Source: Cycloclasticus sp.
GTDB taxonomy: Bacteria > Pseudomonadota > Gammaproteobacteria > Methylococcales > Cycloclasticaceae
Assembly (NCBI GenBank): GCA_002700385.1
Contig: PADC01000006.1
Location: forward strand, 496,001-560,000
DNA: 64,000 nucleotides
Direction: 5' to 3'
The translations under genes were made by a program, and so were the position numbers. Each line of letters opens with the position of its first letter. Within the stretch, counting starts at the first letter, position 1. Under the pieces are notes generated by a model that did no database searches, was not told where the DNA came from, and was given only the letters and a program-made list of their open reading frames with translations. Below are positions 1-9,578 of the stretch, in pieces.

Positions 1-824
1 TCGACCAACCTATCTGAAAAATAGAGCCATGACACACTACCGGCCACTAGAAAAGAAGCCAGCAAGGTATCCACTAATAAATTAATTTGTGTCACCGACA
101 CGCCAAACAAGGCCGGCAACATTAAATTCATTATTTTTTTTACACCCTCATAATGCCGATCAAATGATAAGGCTGGCATCAAGCCTAGCTTTTTTAAGTA
201 GGGAAATTGAAAAGCCAGTTGAGCAACACCTGCCAATAACACAGCCCAGGCCAGCGCCATAACAGGTCGCTCTAATAACGGCGACAACCAAAAAATGGCC
301 GCTAAAAATGATAAATTCAGTAACACCGGTGTTATGGCAGGGATCGCAAATTTACCAAAGGTGTTCAATACTCCGCCTGCCATCGCGGTTAACGAGATAA
401 AAAATAAATAAGGAAACGTCAGCCGCAGCATTTCTACAGCCAAATCGTGCCTCGTCCCTTGCGAATCAAACCCCGGTGCAAACATGTAAATTAGAACAGG
501 TGCGCCAATAACACCCAGCAAAGTAATAAAAAACAAGGTTGTCGCCAGCGTACCGGCCGTCTTGCCAATCAATTCTTTTAACGCTTCTGTCGATTTTGTC
601 TCTTTGTATTCTGACAATACGGGCACAAAGGCTTGAGAAAAAGCGCCTTCAGCAAATAATCGCCGCATAAAATTAGGAATTTTGAAGGCCACAAAGAAAG
701 CATCCGTGGCTTCACTGGCTCCAAAAAACCGTGCAATAACGATATCGCGAATAAACCCTAAGACACGCGAAATCATCGTCATGCTACCTACCATAGCTGT
801 CGATTTTATTAACGTTTTACTCAG
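1..824 (-). CDS. murJ: Lipid II flippase MurJ (MviN), C-terminal part cut by window edge
   Basis: MurJ moves lipid II across the inner membrane for peptidoglycan synthesis. About 274 N-terminal residues are present; the family is about 510 long, so the rest lies beyond base 1. The first 25 residues read like the family N-terminus (SMTMISRVLGFIRD), followed by the conserved ATDAFFVAFKIPN and FAEGAFSQAFVP stretches and several hydrophobic helices. No ATG lies at the position matched by the family start. The best start is CTG at 824-822, 6 bases after a strong AGGAG ribosome binding site, and it gives an N-terminus that aligns with E. coli MurJ. An in-frame ATG lies ten codons downstream but has no such site. 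Transcribed away from the DUF748 gene. Identity is secure, the CTG start is inference. Confidence 0.93.
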   Translation of the reverse strand, partial: MSKTLIKSTAMVGSMTMISRVLGFIRDIVIARFFGASEATDAFFVAFKIPNFMRRLFAEGAFSQAFVPVLSEYKETKSTEALKELIGKTAGTLATTLFFITLLGVIGAPVLIYMFAPGFDSQGTRHDLAVEMLRLTFPYLFFISLTAMAGGVLNTFGKFAIPAITPVLLNLSFLAAIFWLSPLLERPVMALAWAVLLAGVAQLAFQFPYLKKLGLMPALSFDRHYEGVKKIMNLMLPALFGVSVTQINLLVDTLLASFLVAGSVSWLYFSDRLV

Positions 825-905
825 AGCCTTCTCCTCTATTTTTTTAGCGTCTTACCCCTAAAAAAGCAGGGCAAGCTGGATGTCAGCTACAGACAGGTAG
901 CGTTT

Positions 906-920
906 ATTATATCTATTATA
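906..920 (-). promoter_or_regulatory. Candidate murJ promoter -10 elements
   Basis: Two perfect TATAAT hexamers on the minus strand (920-915 and 911-906) lie 82-96 bases upstream of the murJ start. Neither has a good -35 box at 16-18 bases, so which is used is unclear. Confidence 0.4.
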
Positions 921-962
921 AGGGGACGACAGAATCACGCACACCCTTGTCTACACTTAAGA

Positions 963-991
963 TTGTTTGATGAGCGCAATACGATTAGAAT
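963..991 (+). promoter_or_regulatory. Candidate promoter of the DUF748 gene
   Basis: TTGTTT (963-968), a 17-base spacer and TAGAAT (986-991). A transcript from here would start near 998, just before the AAGGAGG site at 1004-1010. This places the upstream TTG codon at 963 outside the message and supports the CTG start at 1017. Confidence 0.45.
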
Positions 992-1016
992 CAGACTGAT
1001 CATAAGGAGGTTTATT

Positions 1017-3380
1017 CTGTCTCAGCCAAATAAAAACACGCTGTCAAAATACGTACTTACCATTTCGCTCGCCTTTATTGCGGTCATTATTGTCTTGCCC
1101 TATGGTATTAAATTTGGCCTTATAAAAGGACTGGCACAGTCAGGTGCAAAACAAGTCACTATTGATGATGTAGACTTCAACCTCTTTACGGGTAAATTAT
1201 TCATCAGCCATTTGCGCGCTAAAAAACAACAACATACTGAGTTATCCGTTGATTCGCTCATGTTACAAGTGGATTGGCTGCCTCTGTTTAAAAAACGCTT
1301 ACATATTGCTTCAGCCTCCATTAAGAACTCTTCTCTACTCATTGAAAACGTTGATGAGGAAACGCTCTACATTGGTGGAATCCGCATTCCCTTAGGCACA
1401 AAAGATAAAAACAAAAAAGAGGACAAACCACCCAGATGGGGTATTGGCCTAGATAAATTACGTTTGGTAAACAGCTCTTTTACTTATCAATCGCCCATAA
1501 TTTCAGACGATTTCACTATCAATGACTTAATAATCAATCAAGCACTCAGTTGGAAACCTGAGCAGTCATCTGACTTTTCTTTTAAGACCCAGTTAAATCA
1601 GGGTTTCATCAGTGGCGATATCAGTGTGTCGATGTTTTCTGATAACCCTTTGATGACAGGACAATTACGTATTCAAAAACTCAATCTGCATGATTTCCAA
1701 CCTTTAGTTAAAGAACACCTTCAAGAGCTTAAAGGGCACCTTAACAGTGACATTGAATTTACCCTGTCTATCGACAAAAACGTCATTGATTATAAACACG
1801 CTGGTTCCCTTTCTATCAGTCAAGCCACCATAGTTACCCCTTCGTTAAAAAATACCTTGGCTTTCGCTAATTGGAACGGCACTGCACGCTATATAACCAC
1901 CCCAGACATCCCAACATTGTCTTTGAAGGGTCAGTTAGAACTTGATGAGTTCTCTAGCATAAACCCTCAAACAAACATGCGTGTCGCTACCGCAAATAAA
2001 TTTGTTATTAAAAACTTAGCCATCAACCAGATCCAAGATATTCAAGCCTCCTCTATAGAAGTTGATCAACTGTCTTTAGCAACGGATGACTTAAGCCAAA
2101 CTTTGATGGGTAGTCGGCAAATGCTTATCCAAGACTTCCAGCTGCAAAACCTTAAGGATGTCGATATTAATCAAATCAAGCTGAATGGCTTAACCGCCCA
2201 GATTGATCTTGACACACAAAACGAAATCGCTTTATTAAAAAAACTGACGGACAGCTTGCCAGCAAAGGAAGAAAACAGCACGGTAAAGACCAATGAATCT
2301 ACTGAACCTGCTCAATTTCACCTGACCAACCTAACTATTTCAAAAAACAGTCACATTAAATTCTCCAAAGAAACCAAGCAAGGTAGTATTAAAAAGGATA
2401 TCCACTTGGATCAAGTGGATATTGGTGAACTAAATTCTCTGTATCCAAACAACGCCACACCTATCAATCTTAAAGCGACGATAGATAAATTTTCCGCATT
2501 ATCCATCAAGGGCAACATTTATCCTTTTCATAAGAAAACGAACGCTGCCTTGCAATCCAGCCTATCGGCTTTTGAACTGAATGAAATATCCCCCCTTATC
2601 AGGGAACAACTGGGGTACAACATTCAACAGGGTCAACTTAATGCCGATTTAAAAATTAATATCAAAGATAACCTGCTTGACGGGCAAACGAACCTTCAAG
2701 TGAACCAGTTAATACTAGAAGCTGCTGATGAAAACAAAATGGCTAAGATGACCCAACAGCTTTCTATGCCACTGGACTCGGCACTGTCACTCTTACGCGA
2801 TAGCAACGATGATATAAAGCTAAATATCCCCATAAAAGGTGATCTTGCCTCACCCGATTTCGATATAAGTGACATTATTAACACCGCCTTGGGAAATGCC
2901 TTACAAGGAACTGTAAAGAGTTTTCTAAAATATACACTACAGCCCTATGGTTTGATTTTTATGGCGGCAGAAAAAGCTTATGGTGTTGCAACGGCGATTA
3001 AATTAGACGCCGTTCCCTTTCATCCTGGCCAAGACACATTGCCACTCGAGTCAGCAAATTACTTAAAACGAGTTGGAGAATTAATGCAAAAAAGACCCCA
3101 ACTAAGAATCCGAATCTGCGGTTTTGCAACAGAGCAAGATCATTTGTTTTTACAAAACCCCTCCAATAAAACCAAAGAAATCATCTCTAAAGAACAACAA
3201 GATCAATTAAACCAAGAGGCCTTACTTGACTTAGCTAAAAAACGTCAGATGGCCGTTAAATCACACCTTCTATCGACTTATCAACTAGAAACCACGCGTC
3301 TATTTACCTGCCATCCAAAAATTGACACGTCTAAAACCACCAATCCAGAGTCAACACCCAGAGTTGAATTACTGATTTAA
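1017..3380 (+). CDS. DUF748 / AsmA-like envelope protein with OmpA-like C-terminus
   Basis: A large protein of about 787 residues. One N-terminal transmembrane segment (about residues 12-31) is followed by a long periplasmic region with the beta-rich, asparagine- and leucine-rich pattern of DUF748/AsmA-like proteins. AsmA-like proteins are linked to lipid transport or outer-membrane assembly; the exact role of this one is unknown. The last 130 residues (from about VPFHPGQDTLP) resemble the OmpA-like tail found on DUF748 proteins. The frame is open back to TTG at 963, but a perfect AAGGAGG (1004-1010) sits 6 bases before CTG at 1017, which I take as the start. It stands between murJ and rpsT, two genes that are usually neighbours, so it is probably an insertion into a conserved locus. 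Confidence 0.75.
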   Translation: MSQPNKNTLSKYVLTISLAFIAVIIVLPYGIKFGLIKGLAQSGAKQVTIDDVDFNLFTGKLFISHLRAKKQQHTELSVDSLMLQVDWLPLFKKRLHIASASIKNSSLLIENVDEETLYIGGIRIPLGTKDKNKKEDKPPRWGIGLDKLRLVNSSFTYQSPIISDDFTINDLIINQALSWKPEQSSDFSFKTQLNQGFISGDISVSMFSDNPLMTGQLRIQKLNLHDFQPLVKEHLQELKGHLNSDIEFTLSIDKNVIDYKHAGSLSISQATIVTPSLKNTLAFANWNGTARYITTPDIPTLSLKGQLELDEFSSINPQTNMRVATANKFVIKNLAINQIQDIQASSIEVDQLSLATDDLSQTLMGSRQMLIQDFQLQNLKDVDINQIKLNGLTAQIDLDTQNEIALLKKLTDSLPAKEENSTVKTNESTEPAQFHLTNLTISKNSHIKFSKETKQGSIKKDIHLDQVDIGELNSLYPNNATPINLKATIDKFSALSIKGNIYPFHKKTNAALQSSLSAFELNEISPLIREQLGYNIQQGQLNADLKINIKDNLLDGQTNLQVNQLILEAADENKMAKMTQQLSMPLDSALSLLRDSNDDIKLNIPIKGDLASPDFDISDIINTALGNALQGTVKSFLKYTLQPYGLIFMAAEKAYGVATAIKLDAVPFHPGQDTLPLESANYLKRVGELMQKRPQLRIRICGFATEQDHLFLQNPSNKTKEIISKEQQDQLNQEALLDLAKKRQMAVKSHLLSTYQLETTRLFTCHPKIDTSKTTNPESTPRVELLI

Positions 3381-3443
3381 GTCTTTTACTCCACATCCCG
3401 CTAATTCAACCCACTCTGCTCGTGTTTTATATCTATCAGAGAC

Positions 3444-3472
3444 TTGACAAAGCCTGAATATTTCAGCAAAAT
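3444..3472 (+). promoter_or_regulatory. rpsT promoter
   Basis: A perfect TTGACA (3444-3449), 17-base spacer and CAAAAT (3467-3472) lie about 35 bases before the rpsT start codon. A good sigma70 promoter, as expected for a ribosomal protein gene. Confidence 0.75.
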
Positions 3473-3507
3473 GCGCAATCTTTTTTTACATCACCAGAGG
3501 ATTTACC

Positions 3508-3777
3508 TTGGCTAACAGTGCACAAGCGTTAAAACGCGCCAAACAAGCAGAAAGAAACCGTCAAATAAACATGGCTGCACGTACTCGTTTACGTACAAAA
3601 ATTAAACGCGTGGTTTACAGTGCTGAGGAAGGTAACATTGAAGGCACTGAAGCGGCTTACAAAGAAGCTGTTCCGTTTATCGATGGTGCCGTTACCAAAG
3701 GCCTCATCCATAGAAATAAAGCCGCTCGTTTAAAGAGCCGTCTTAATGCTCGACTTGTTAAACTAAAGCAAGCATAA
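3508..3777 (+). CDS. rpsT: 30S ribosomal protein S20
   Basis: 89-residue basic protein, the normal length for S20, which binds 16S rRNA early in 30S assembly. The N-terminus ANSAQALKRAKQAERNR and the central KGLIHRNKAARLKSRL are characteristic. The start codon is TTG, preceded by AGAGGA. E. coli rpsT also starts with UUG, and the weak start is part of its autogenous control there, so the same control is plausible here. Monocistronic: strong promoter upstream, strong terminator immediately downstream. Confidence 0.97.
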   Translation: MANSAQALKRAKQAERNRQINMAARTRLRTKIKRVVYSAEEGNIEGTEAAYKEAVPFIDGAVTKGLIHRNKAARLKSRLNARLVKLKQA

Positions 3778-3792
3778 AATTCTCTACAATTT

Positions 3793-3826
3793 ATAAAAAA
3801 ACCGGCCTGATGGCCGGTTTTTTTTA
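3793..3826. terminator. Bidirectional terminator between rpsT and proB
   Basis: Seven-base-pair GC-rich stem ACCGGCC/GGCCGGT with a TGAT loop, flanked by an A-run on the left and eight T on the right. It can stop rpsT from the left and the obgE-proB transcript from the right. Confidence 0.92.
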
Positions 3827-3842
3827 TTCTCTCTTTTAACAC

Positions 3843-4970
3843 TCAAATCAATACCAGATTGTCACGATGAATTATTTCAGATTCATTGACATAGCCCAGT
3901 AGACGTTCAATTTCCATACTATTACTTCGTTTTATTTTGTTGATATCAACAGCACTGTAGTTTACTAAGCCTCGCGCAAGCTCACGACCATTTTCATCGA
4001 GACAAGCCACTAACTCACCCCGATCAAAATCACCGTTAACAGAGAGCACGCCTATTGGCAACAAACTCACCCCTGATTTTTTTATCGCTTCGACAGCCCC
4101 TTGATCAAGAACAACTTGCCCTTTTACATCTAAATGCGCTCTTAACCAGCGTTTACGTGCTGAAACAGGTGCATCGTTCGGTATCAACAGGGTTCCTATC
4201 GGCTCAACACCGTCAATCACCTTCAAAATCACGTCTGGTTTCAAACCCGGCACAATAAGAGTCGCCGCACCTGAGCGAGAAGCGATTCGCGCTGCTGTTA
4301 ATTTCGTCTGCATGCCGCCACGTCCTAATGCGCCAACACCACCGCTAGCAGCTTTATCCAGCAGCTCATCATCAACCTTTACCTCATTGAATAACACCGC
4401 TAAAGAGTTCGCCCTGGGGTCACTATCAAAAAAGCCATCTTGGTCGGTTAAGATCATTAGTAAATCCGCACTCATTAAATTAGCAATAATAGCCGCCAAC
4501 GTATCGTTATCTCCAACACGTAACTCTTCATTTGCCACCACATCATTTTCATTAATGATTGGTACCACTGACATATCCAGCAAGGTTTTAATCGTCGCCC
4601 TTGCGTTTAAATAGCGTGTTCTATTAGCAAGGTCATCGTGTGTTAACAGTACTTGGGCCGTCTTATACCCTTCTGCTTGAAAGCTTTGTTCATAGGCCTG
4701 AATCAGCCCCATTTGTCCAACAGAGGCCGCTGCCTGAAGCTCATGAAGCGCATGAGGTCGAACAGACCAACCCAAACGCACCATGCCTTCAGCAACTGAG
4801 CCTGACGAAACAAGGATGACATTCATGCCACGCGCCTTCAGCTCACTGACTTGAGCCACCCAATGATTTATAGCTGAGCGATTTAAACCTTGGCCATTAT
4901 CTGTTAAAACGGCGCTGCCAATTTTTATAACACAACATTGCGCGTGCTTTAAATCTGCTCTTGATTTCAT
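3843..4970 (-). CDS. proB: Glutamate 5-kinase
   Basis: Phosphorylates glutamate with ATP to glutamate 5-phosphate, the first step of proline synthesis. At 375 residues it is close to E. coli ProB (367). The N-terminal amino-acid kinase domain (about 1-260) shows VIKIGSAVLT, SSGSVAEG, PIINENDVV, GDNDTLAA and the GRGGMQTKLTAA loop. A C-terminal PUA domain follows (about 280-375). The start ATG lies 9 bases after the obgE stop, so the two genes are co-transcribed, the usual arrangement. Feedback inhibition by proline is a family property and is not visible in the DNA. Confidence 0.97.
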   Translation of the reverse strand: MKSRADLKHAQCCVIKIGSAVLTDNGQGLNRSAINHWVAQVSELKARGMNVILVSSGSVAEGMVRLGWSVRPHALHELQAAASVGQMGLIQAYEQSFQAEGYKTAQVLLTHDDLANRTRYLNARATIKTLLDMSVVPIINENDVVANEELRVGDNDTLAAIIANLMSADLLMILTDQDGFFDSDPRANSLAVLFNEVKVDDELLDKAASGGVGALGRGGMQTKLTAARIASRSGAATLIVPGLKPDVILKVIDGVEPIGTLLIPNDAPVSARKRWLRAHLDVKGQVVLDQGAVEAIKKSGVSLLPIGVLSVNGDFDRGELVACLDENGRELARGLVNYSAVDINKIKRSNSMEIERLLGYVNESEIIHRDNLVLI

Positions 4971-4979
4971 TTGAATACA

Positions 4980-6068
<1,089 letters not shown>

Positions 6069-6100
6069 TCAACTTTTTACCGATCTTAATTACGCAATAA

Positions 6101-6128
6101 AAAACCCTGTCTTAGACAGGGTTTTTTT
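6101..6128. terminator. Terminator after rplU-rpmA
   Basis: Stem AAACCCTGTC/GACAGGGTTT with a 3-base loop, with T-runs possible on either strand. It sits about 45 bases past the rpmA stop and before obgE, and would separate the ribosomal protein transcript from obgE-proB at least partly. Confidence 0.88.
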
Positions 6129-6172
6129 GATTACGTACCTGCCGTTATGAACGCAGTACACTGTCTTTTTAG

Positions 6173-6430
6173 TTAAACAGTTTCGATACGAACATACTTT
6201 CGACGCTTCGGGCCTTTAATCTCAAAAACCACTTTACCTTCTTCTGTCGCAAATAGTGTGTGATCTTTACCCATTCCTACATTTTCACCTGCATGAAAAC
6301 GTGTACCTCTTTGGCGAACCAGGATATTCCCCGCTAAAACACTTTGGCCACCGTATCGTTTTACGCCCAGTCGTTTCGACTCCGAATCGCGACCGTTTCT
6401 AGTACTACCGCCTGCTTTCTTATGTGCCAT
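6173..6430 (-). CDS. rpmA: 50S ribosomal protein L27
   Basis: 85 residues, standard for L27, whose N-terminus reaches the peptidyl transferase centre. Begins [20 protein letters not shown], the diagnostic sequence without the cleavable extension seen in Firmicutes. Start lies 19 bases after the rplU stop, in the conserved rplU-rpmA pair. Confidence 0.98.
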   Translation of the reverse strand: MAHKKAGGSTRNGRDSESKRLGVKRYGGQSVLAGNILVRQRGTRFHAGENVGMGKDHTLFATEEGKVVFEIKGPKRRKYVRIETV

Positions 6431-6449
6431 GAATCTGTCCTTTGTTTAT

Positions 6450-6761
6450 TTAAGCAGAAATACCTGTGATAAGCACTTCAGTAAAATACTGACGATGGCC
6501 CATCTTTTTCATATGGTGTTTTCTACGTTTGAATTTAATAATATTCACTTTTTTGTGACGGCCTTGAGATTTCACTGTTGCCGTTACTTTTGCTCCATCA
6601 ATATTTGGTGTACCTACTTGAAGCCCAGCTTCACCATTGACTAACAAAACTGAATCGAACGTAACTTCGCTACCTTCTTCAACGTCTAACTTTTCGATCT
6701 TAAGGAAATCACCCTCGGCGACTTTATATTGTTTACCGCCTGTTTGAATTACCGCGTACAT
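6450..6761 (-). CDS. rplU: 50S ribosomal protein L21
   Basis: 103 residues, identical in length to E. coli L21. [18 protein letters not shown] at the start and [16 protein letters not shown] near the end are family signatures. Binds 23S rRNA. First gene of the rplU-rpmA transcript, with a strong promoter 47-75 bases upstream. Confidence 0.98.
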   Translation of the reverse strand: MYAVIQTGGKQYKVAEGDFLKIEKLDVEEGSEVTFDSVLLVNGEAGLQVGTPNIDGAKVTATVKSQGRHKKVNIIKFKRRKHHMKKMGHRQYFTEVLITGISA

Positions 6762-6807
6762 TGTCTAGAGACTCCCTAGTTTGTGGGTGGTTTTAAAAAA
6801 GAGGCGA

Positions 6808-6836
6808 ATTTTAGCCTTAAGTACTCATTTGGTCAA
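6808..6836 (-). promoter_or_regulatory. rplU-rpmA promoter
   Basis: On the minus strand TTGACC (6836-6831), exactly 17 bases, then TAAAAT (6813-6808). A near-consensus sigma70 promoter leaving a leader of about 40 bases before rplU. Confidence 0.8.
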
Positions 6837-6892
6837 TCCCAAATAGTCATGGAAAAGCATTTTCTTATCTGCTTTTAAAGCTTAATCCTTGC

Positions 6893-6898
6893 TATTAT
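6893..6898 (+). promoter_or_regulatory. Candidate ispB promoter -10
   Basis: TATTAT 45 bases before the ispB ATG. The upstream hexamer at 17 bases (TGCTTT) is a poor -35, so confidence is limited. Confidence 0.4.
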
Positions 6899-6937
6899 AC
6901 GCCCTTGATTTAAATTACCTTGCCTTTATTTACCAAA

Positions 6938-7942
6938 ATGAGTAGCACAATCGTCTCCCCTGCAGCACCTAAAATTGATTTTAAAGCCATACAGCAACTC
7001 ATGGCGCCCACCATGAAACAGGTCGATCAAAAAATCATACAGGAACTTAACTCCGATGTTGTTTTAATCAATCAAATTGGGCTGCACATTATTAACAGCG
7101 GAGGAAAACGCTTAAGGCCGATGCTCGTTGCATTATCTGCTTACGCGTCTGGGTACGAAGGTGAGGACCACACGACATTAGCAGCGGTGATTGAATTTAT
7201 TCATACCGCCACCCTTCTGCACGATGATGTGGTTGATGAATCAGATATGCGACGCGGTGATGAAACTGCGAATGCCATTTGGGGCAATGCTGCCAGCGTT
7301 CTTGTCGGTGATTTTTTGCATTCACGGTCATTCGAAATGATGGTCAGTATTAAGAATATGCGTGTGATGGAAATCTTATCTCACGCCACTAATGCCATTG
7401 CTGAAGGAGAGGTTTTACAATTACTTAATGTGAATAATCCTGACACTAACGAAGCCCAGTACATTGAGGTTATCAAAAGAAAAACCGCCAAACTCTTCGA
7501 AGCAGGTACTCGCTTGGGTGCAGTACTCGCTGACAGTGATGCTCTTACTGAGCAGGCTTTAGCTGCTTATGGCCTCCACCTGGGCAATGCATTTCAAATC
7601 ATGGATGACATGTTAGATTACACCGCAGATGAAACAGAACTAGGCAAAAACCTGGGGGATGACCTGGCTGAGGGCAAACCCACATTGCCCTTGATTCATG
7701 CAATGCACCATGGAACAGAAAAACAAGCGCACTTCATTAAGGAAACAATTCAGCAAGGTAACCGTGCCGCCTACCCAGACGTGCTATCGATTATTCAATC
7801 CGCCGGCTCTCTTGATTACACCGCTAAATTTGCTGATATGGAAGCCCAAAAAGCCATTAATAATTTAAGCAGCCTCCCCAATAGCGACTATAAAACGGCT
7901 ATGGAGCAACTCGCTCTGTTTGCCATTCAGCGCGGCTATTAA
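6938..7942 (+). CDS. ispB: Octaprenyl diphosphate synthase
   Basis: Trans-prenyltransferase making the C40 side chain of ubiquinone from isopentenyl and farnesyl diphosphates. First aspartate-rich motif LLHDDVVDESD and second motif DDMLDYTAD are both intact, as is GGKRLRP. About 334 residues from ATG 6938, compared with 323 in E. coli. The frame extends upstream to a TTG at 6920, but neither start has a clear ribosome binding site; ATG 6938 is preferred. Transcribed divergently from rplU, the same arrangement as in E. coli and many relatives. Confidence 0.95.
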   Translation: MSSTIVSPAAPKIDFKAIQQLMAPTMKQVDQKIIQELNSDVVLINQIGLHIINSGGKRLRPMLVALSAYASGYEGEDHTTLAAVIEFIHTATLLHDDVVDESDMRRGDETANAIWGNAASVLVGDFLHSRSFEMMVSIKNMRVMEILSHATNAIAEGEVLQLLNVNNPDTNEAQYIEVIKRKTAKLFEAGTRLGAVLADSDALTEQALAAYGLHLGNAFQIMDDMLDYTADETELGKNLGDDLAEGKPTLPLIHAMHHGTEKQAHFIKETIQQGNRAAYPDVLSIIQSAGSLDYTAKFADMEAQKAINNLSSLPNSDYKTAMEQLALFAIQRGY

Positions 7943-8032
7943 GCTAAACTTAAACGCACAGACATTGAACGTCTACTTATCGTGCTTTAGGTGCAGTAAA
8001 TATAGTTGCGTCACAACATCTAATTTATTATT

Positions 8033-8041
8033 TGATATAAT
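8033..8041 (+). promoter_or_regulatory. Extended -10 promoter of gap
   Basis: TGA directly followed by a perfect TATAAT (8036-8041), i.e. an extended -10. No convincing -35 box, which extended -10 promoters can do without. It lies 35 bases before the gap start. Confidence 0.6.
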
Positions 8042-8076
8042 TTCCGTTTAACTAAAAAACACAGGTACTTAATAAA

Positions 8077-9522
8077 ATGAGTGTAGAGCAACACGATCAA
8101 TATTTAGCTGACTGGGAAAGTCGCCAAGAAATTGCTGAAAGTATGATTCCTATCATCGGTAAAATGTACCGTGCAAATGGCGTCATCCTCAAAATTTATG
8201 GTCGAACACTCATTAATGCCTCTCCCGTTACTCTGCTCAAACTACACCGCTACGTCCGACAATTTGAACAAGTTGAACTTTCCATTCATGATAGTTTTAA
8301 GGTGTTAATTGCTTTACAAAAAATGAAATTAGGTCCTGTTCGGATTGACCTTGGACTCTTGGCCGTACAATTCAAACAGGAATCCAATGGCCTTGAGTTA
8401 GAAGGTTTTCTTGCCGAAAAACTGGGCGAGGGCATTCGCCAAGTACAAGAACAATTAACTTCCGAGCCCAGAGACGTTGTTCTCTATGGATTTGGACGTA
8501 TCGGCCGCCTGTTAGCTCGCTTACTGATTGAACGGACAGGATCTGGTAATAAAATGCGCTTACGCGCTGTTGTTGTTCGCAAAGGAAGCGATAATGACTT
8601 GCAGAAAAGAGCCAGCTTGCTCCGTCGTGATTCTGTGCACGGTTCTTTCAAAGGGACGATTAAAGTTGACGAAGAAAACAATACCATTATGGCTAATGGC
8701 AACTTGATTCAAGTGATCTATGCGAGCCACCCTAAGGAAATTGATTACACCCAATACGGCATTCAAGACGCGCTCATTGTTGATAACACAGGTATTCGAC
8801 GCGATGACGCCGAACTCAGTGAGCACTTCCTATCAAAAGGGGCTAAAAAGGTCTTATTAACAGCACCAGGTAAAGACGTAAAAAACATTGTTTTCGGCGT
8901 CAACACCAATGATATCAAGCCTGAAGACCGTATTATTTCTGCCGCTAGCTGCACCACTAATGCCATCACGCCAACATTGAAAGCCATCAACGATGAATTC
9001 GGCATTATAAAAGGCCATGTTGAAACCGTACATTCGTACACTAACGACCAAAACTTAATCGATAACTACCACAAAGGTGAAAGACGTGGCCGTGCTGCCG
9101 CACTAAACATGGTATTAACTGAAACAGGCGCTGCTAAAGCTGTTTCCAAAGCACTTCCTGAACTAGAAGGTAAATTAACAGGCAATGCGATTCGCGTTCC
9201 TACGCCGAATGTTTCCATGGCTATTCTGAATTTGAATTTAGAAAAAGAGACCGATAAAAGCGCGCTAAATAACTTTTTACGCGAAACAGCTCTGCATTCT
9301 TCTATGCGTGAACAAATTGATTTCACAACGTCTACAGAAATTGTGTCAACCGACTTAGTGGGCGCTCGTAAAGCCTGCACAATTGATTCAAAGGCAACGA
9401 TTGCAACGGGTGACTCTTGCGTCTTATACCTTTGGTATGACAATGAATTTGGTTACAGCTGCCAAGTGGTTCGCGTTATGCAAAAAATGGCGGGGCTTGA
9501 TTTCCCTTCTTTACCAAATTAA
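8077..9522 (+). CDS. gap: Glyceraldehyde-3-phosphate dehydrogenase, long form
   Basis: Phosphorylating GAPDH of 481 residues, about 145 longer than the usual 335. The extra N-terminal block (about 1-125) has no motif I recognise and is shared by the long GAPDH subgroup of gammaproteobacteria such as pseudomonads. Then follows the NAD(P)-binding domain (VVLYGFGRIGRLLARLL) and the catalytic domain with Cys292 in SAASCTTNAITP, HSYTNDQNL and WYDNEFGYSCQV. Own extended -10 promoter and own terminator, so monocistronic. Whether it works in glycolysis or gluconeogenesis cannot be told from the sequence; the adjacent acs is compatible with growth on acetate-level carbon. Confidence 0.93.
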   Translation: MSVEQHDQYLADWESRQEIAESMIPIIGKMYRANGVILKIYGRTLINASPVTLLKLHRYVRQFEQVELSIHDSFKVLIALQKMKLGPVRIDLGLLAVQFKQESNGLELEGFLAEKLGEGIRQVQEQLTSEPRDVVLYGFGRIGRLLARLLIERTGSGNKMRLRAVVVRKGSDNDLQKRASLLRRDSVHGSFKGTIKVDEENNTIMANGNLIQVIYASHPKEIDYTQYGIQDALIVDNTGIRRDDAELSEHFLSKGAKKVLLTAPGKDVKNIVFGVNTNDIKPEDRIISAASCTTNAITPTLKAINDEFGIIKGHVETVHSYTNDQNLIDNYHKGERRGRAAALNMVLTETGAAKAVSKALPELEGKLTGNAIRVPTPNVSMAILNLNLEKETDKSALNNFLRETALHSSMREQIDFTTSTEIVSTDLVGARKACTIDSKATIATGDSCVLYLWYDNEFGYSCQVVRVMQKMAGLDFPSLPN

Positions 9523-9539
9523 AACTTTTTTCTTCGCTA

Positions 9540-9569
9540 AAAAAACCCGCTCTTAAGCGGGTTTTTTTA
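9540..9569. terminator. Bidirectional terminator between gap and acs
   Basis: Eight-base-pair stem AACCCGCT/AGCGGGTT with loop CTTA, A-run on the left and T-run on the right. Serves both converging genes. Confidence 0.92.
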
Positions 9570-9578
9570 GTTCCAATG

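Noticed and set aside
963-1016. TTG at 963 as the start of the DUF748 gene
   Set aside because: It overlaps the likely -35 box, lacks a ribosome binding site, and adds a basic stretch before the membrane anchor; CTG 1017 is better placed.
9066-9443. 125-codon frame antisense to gap
   Set aside because: Shadow of the conserved GAPDH catalytic domain; no ribosome binding site or recognisable domain.
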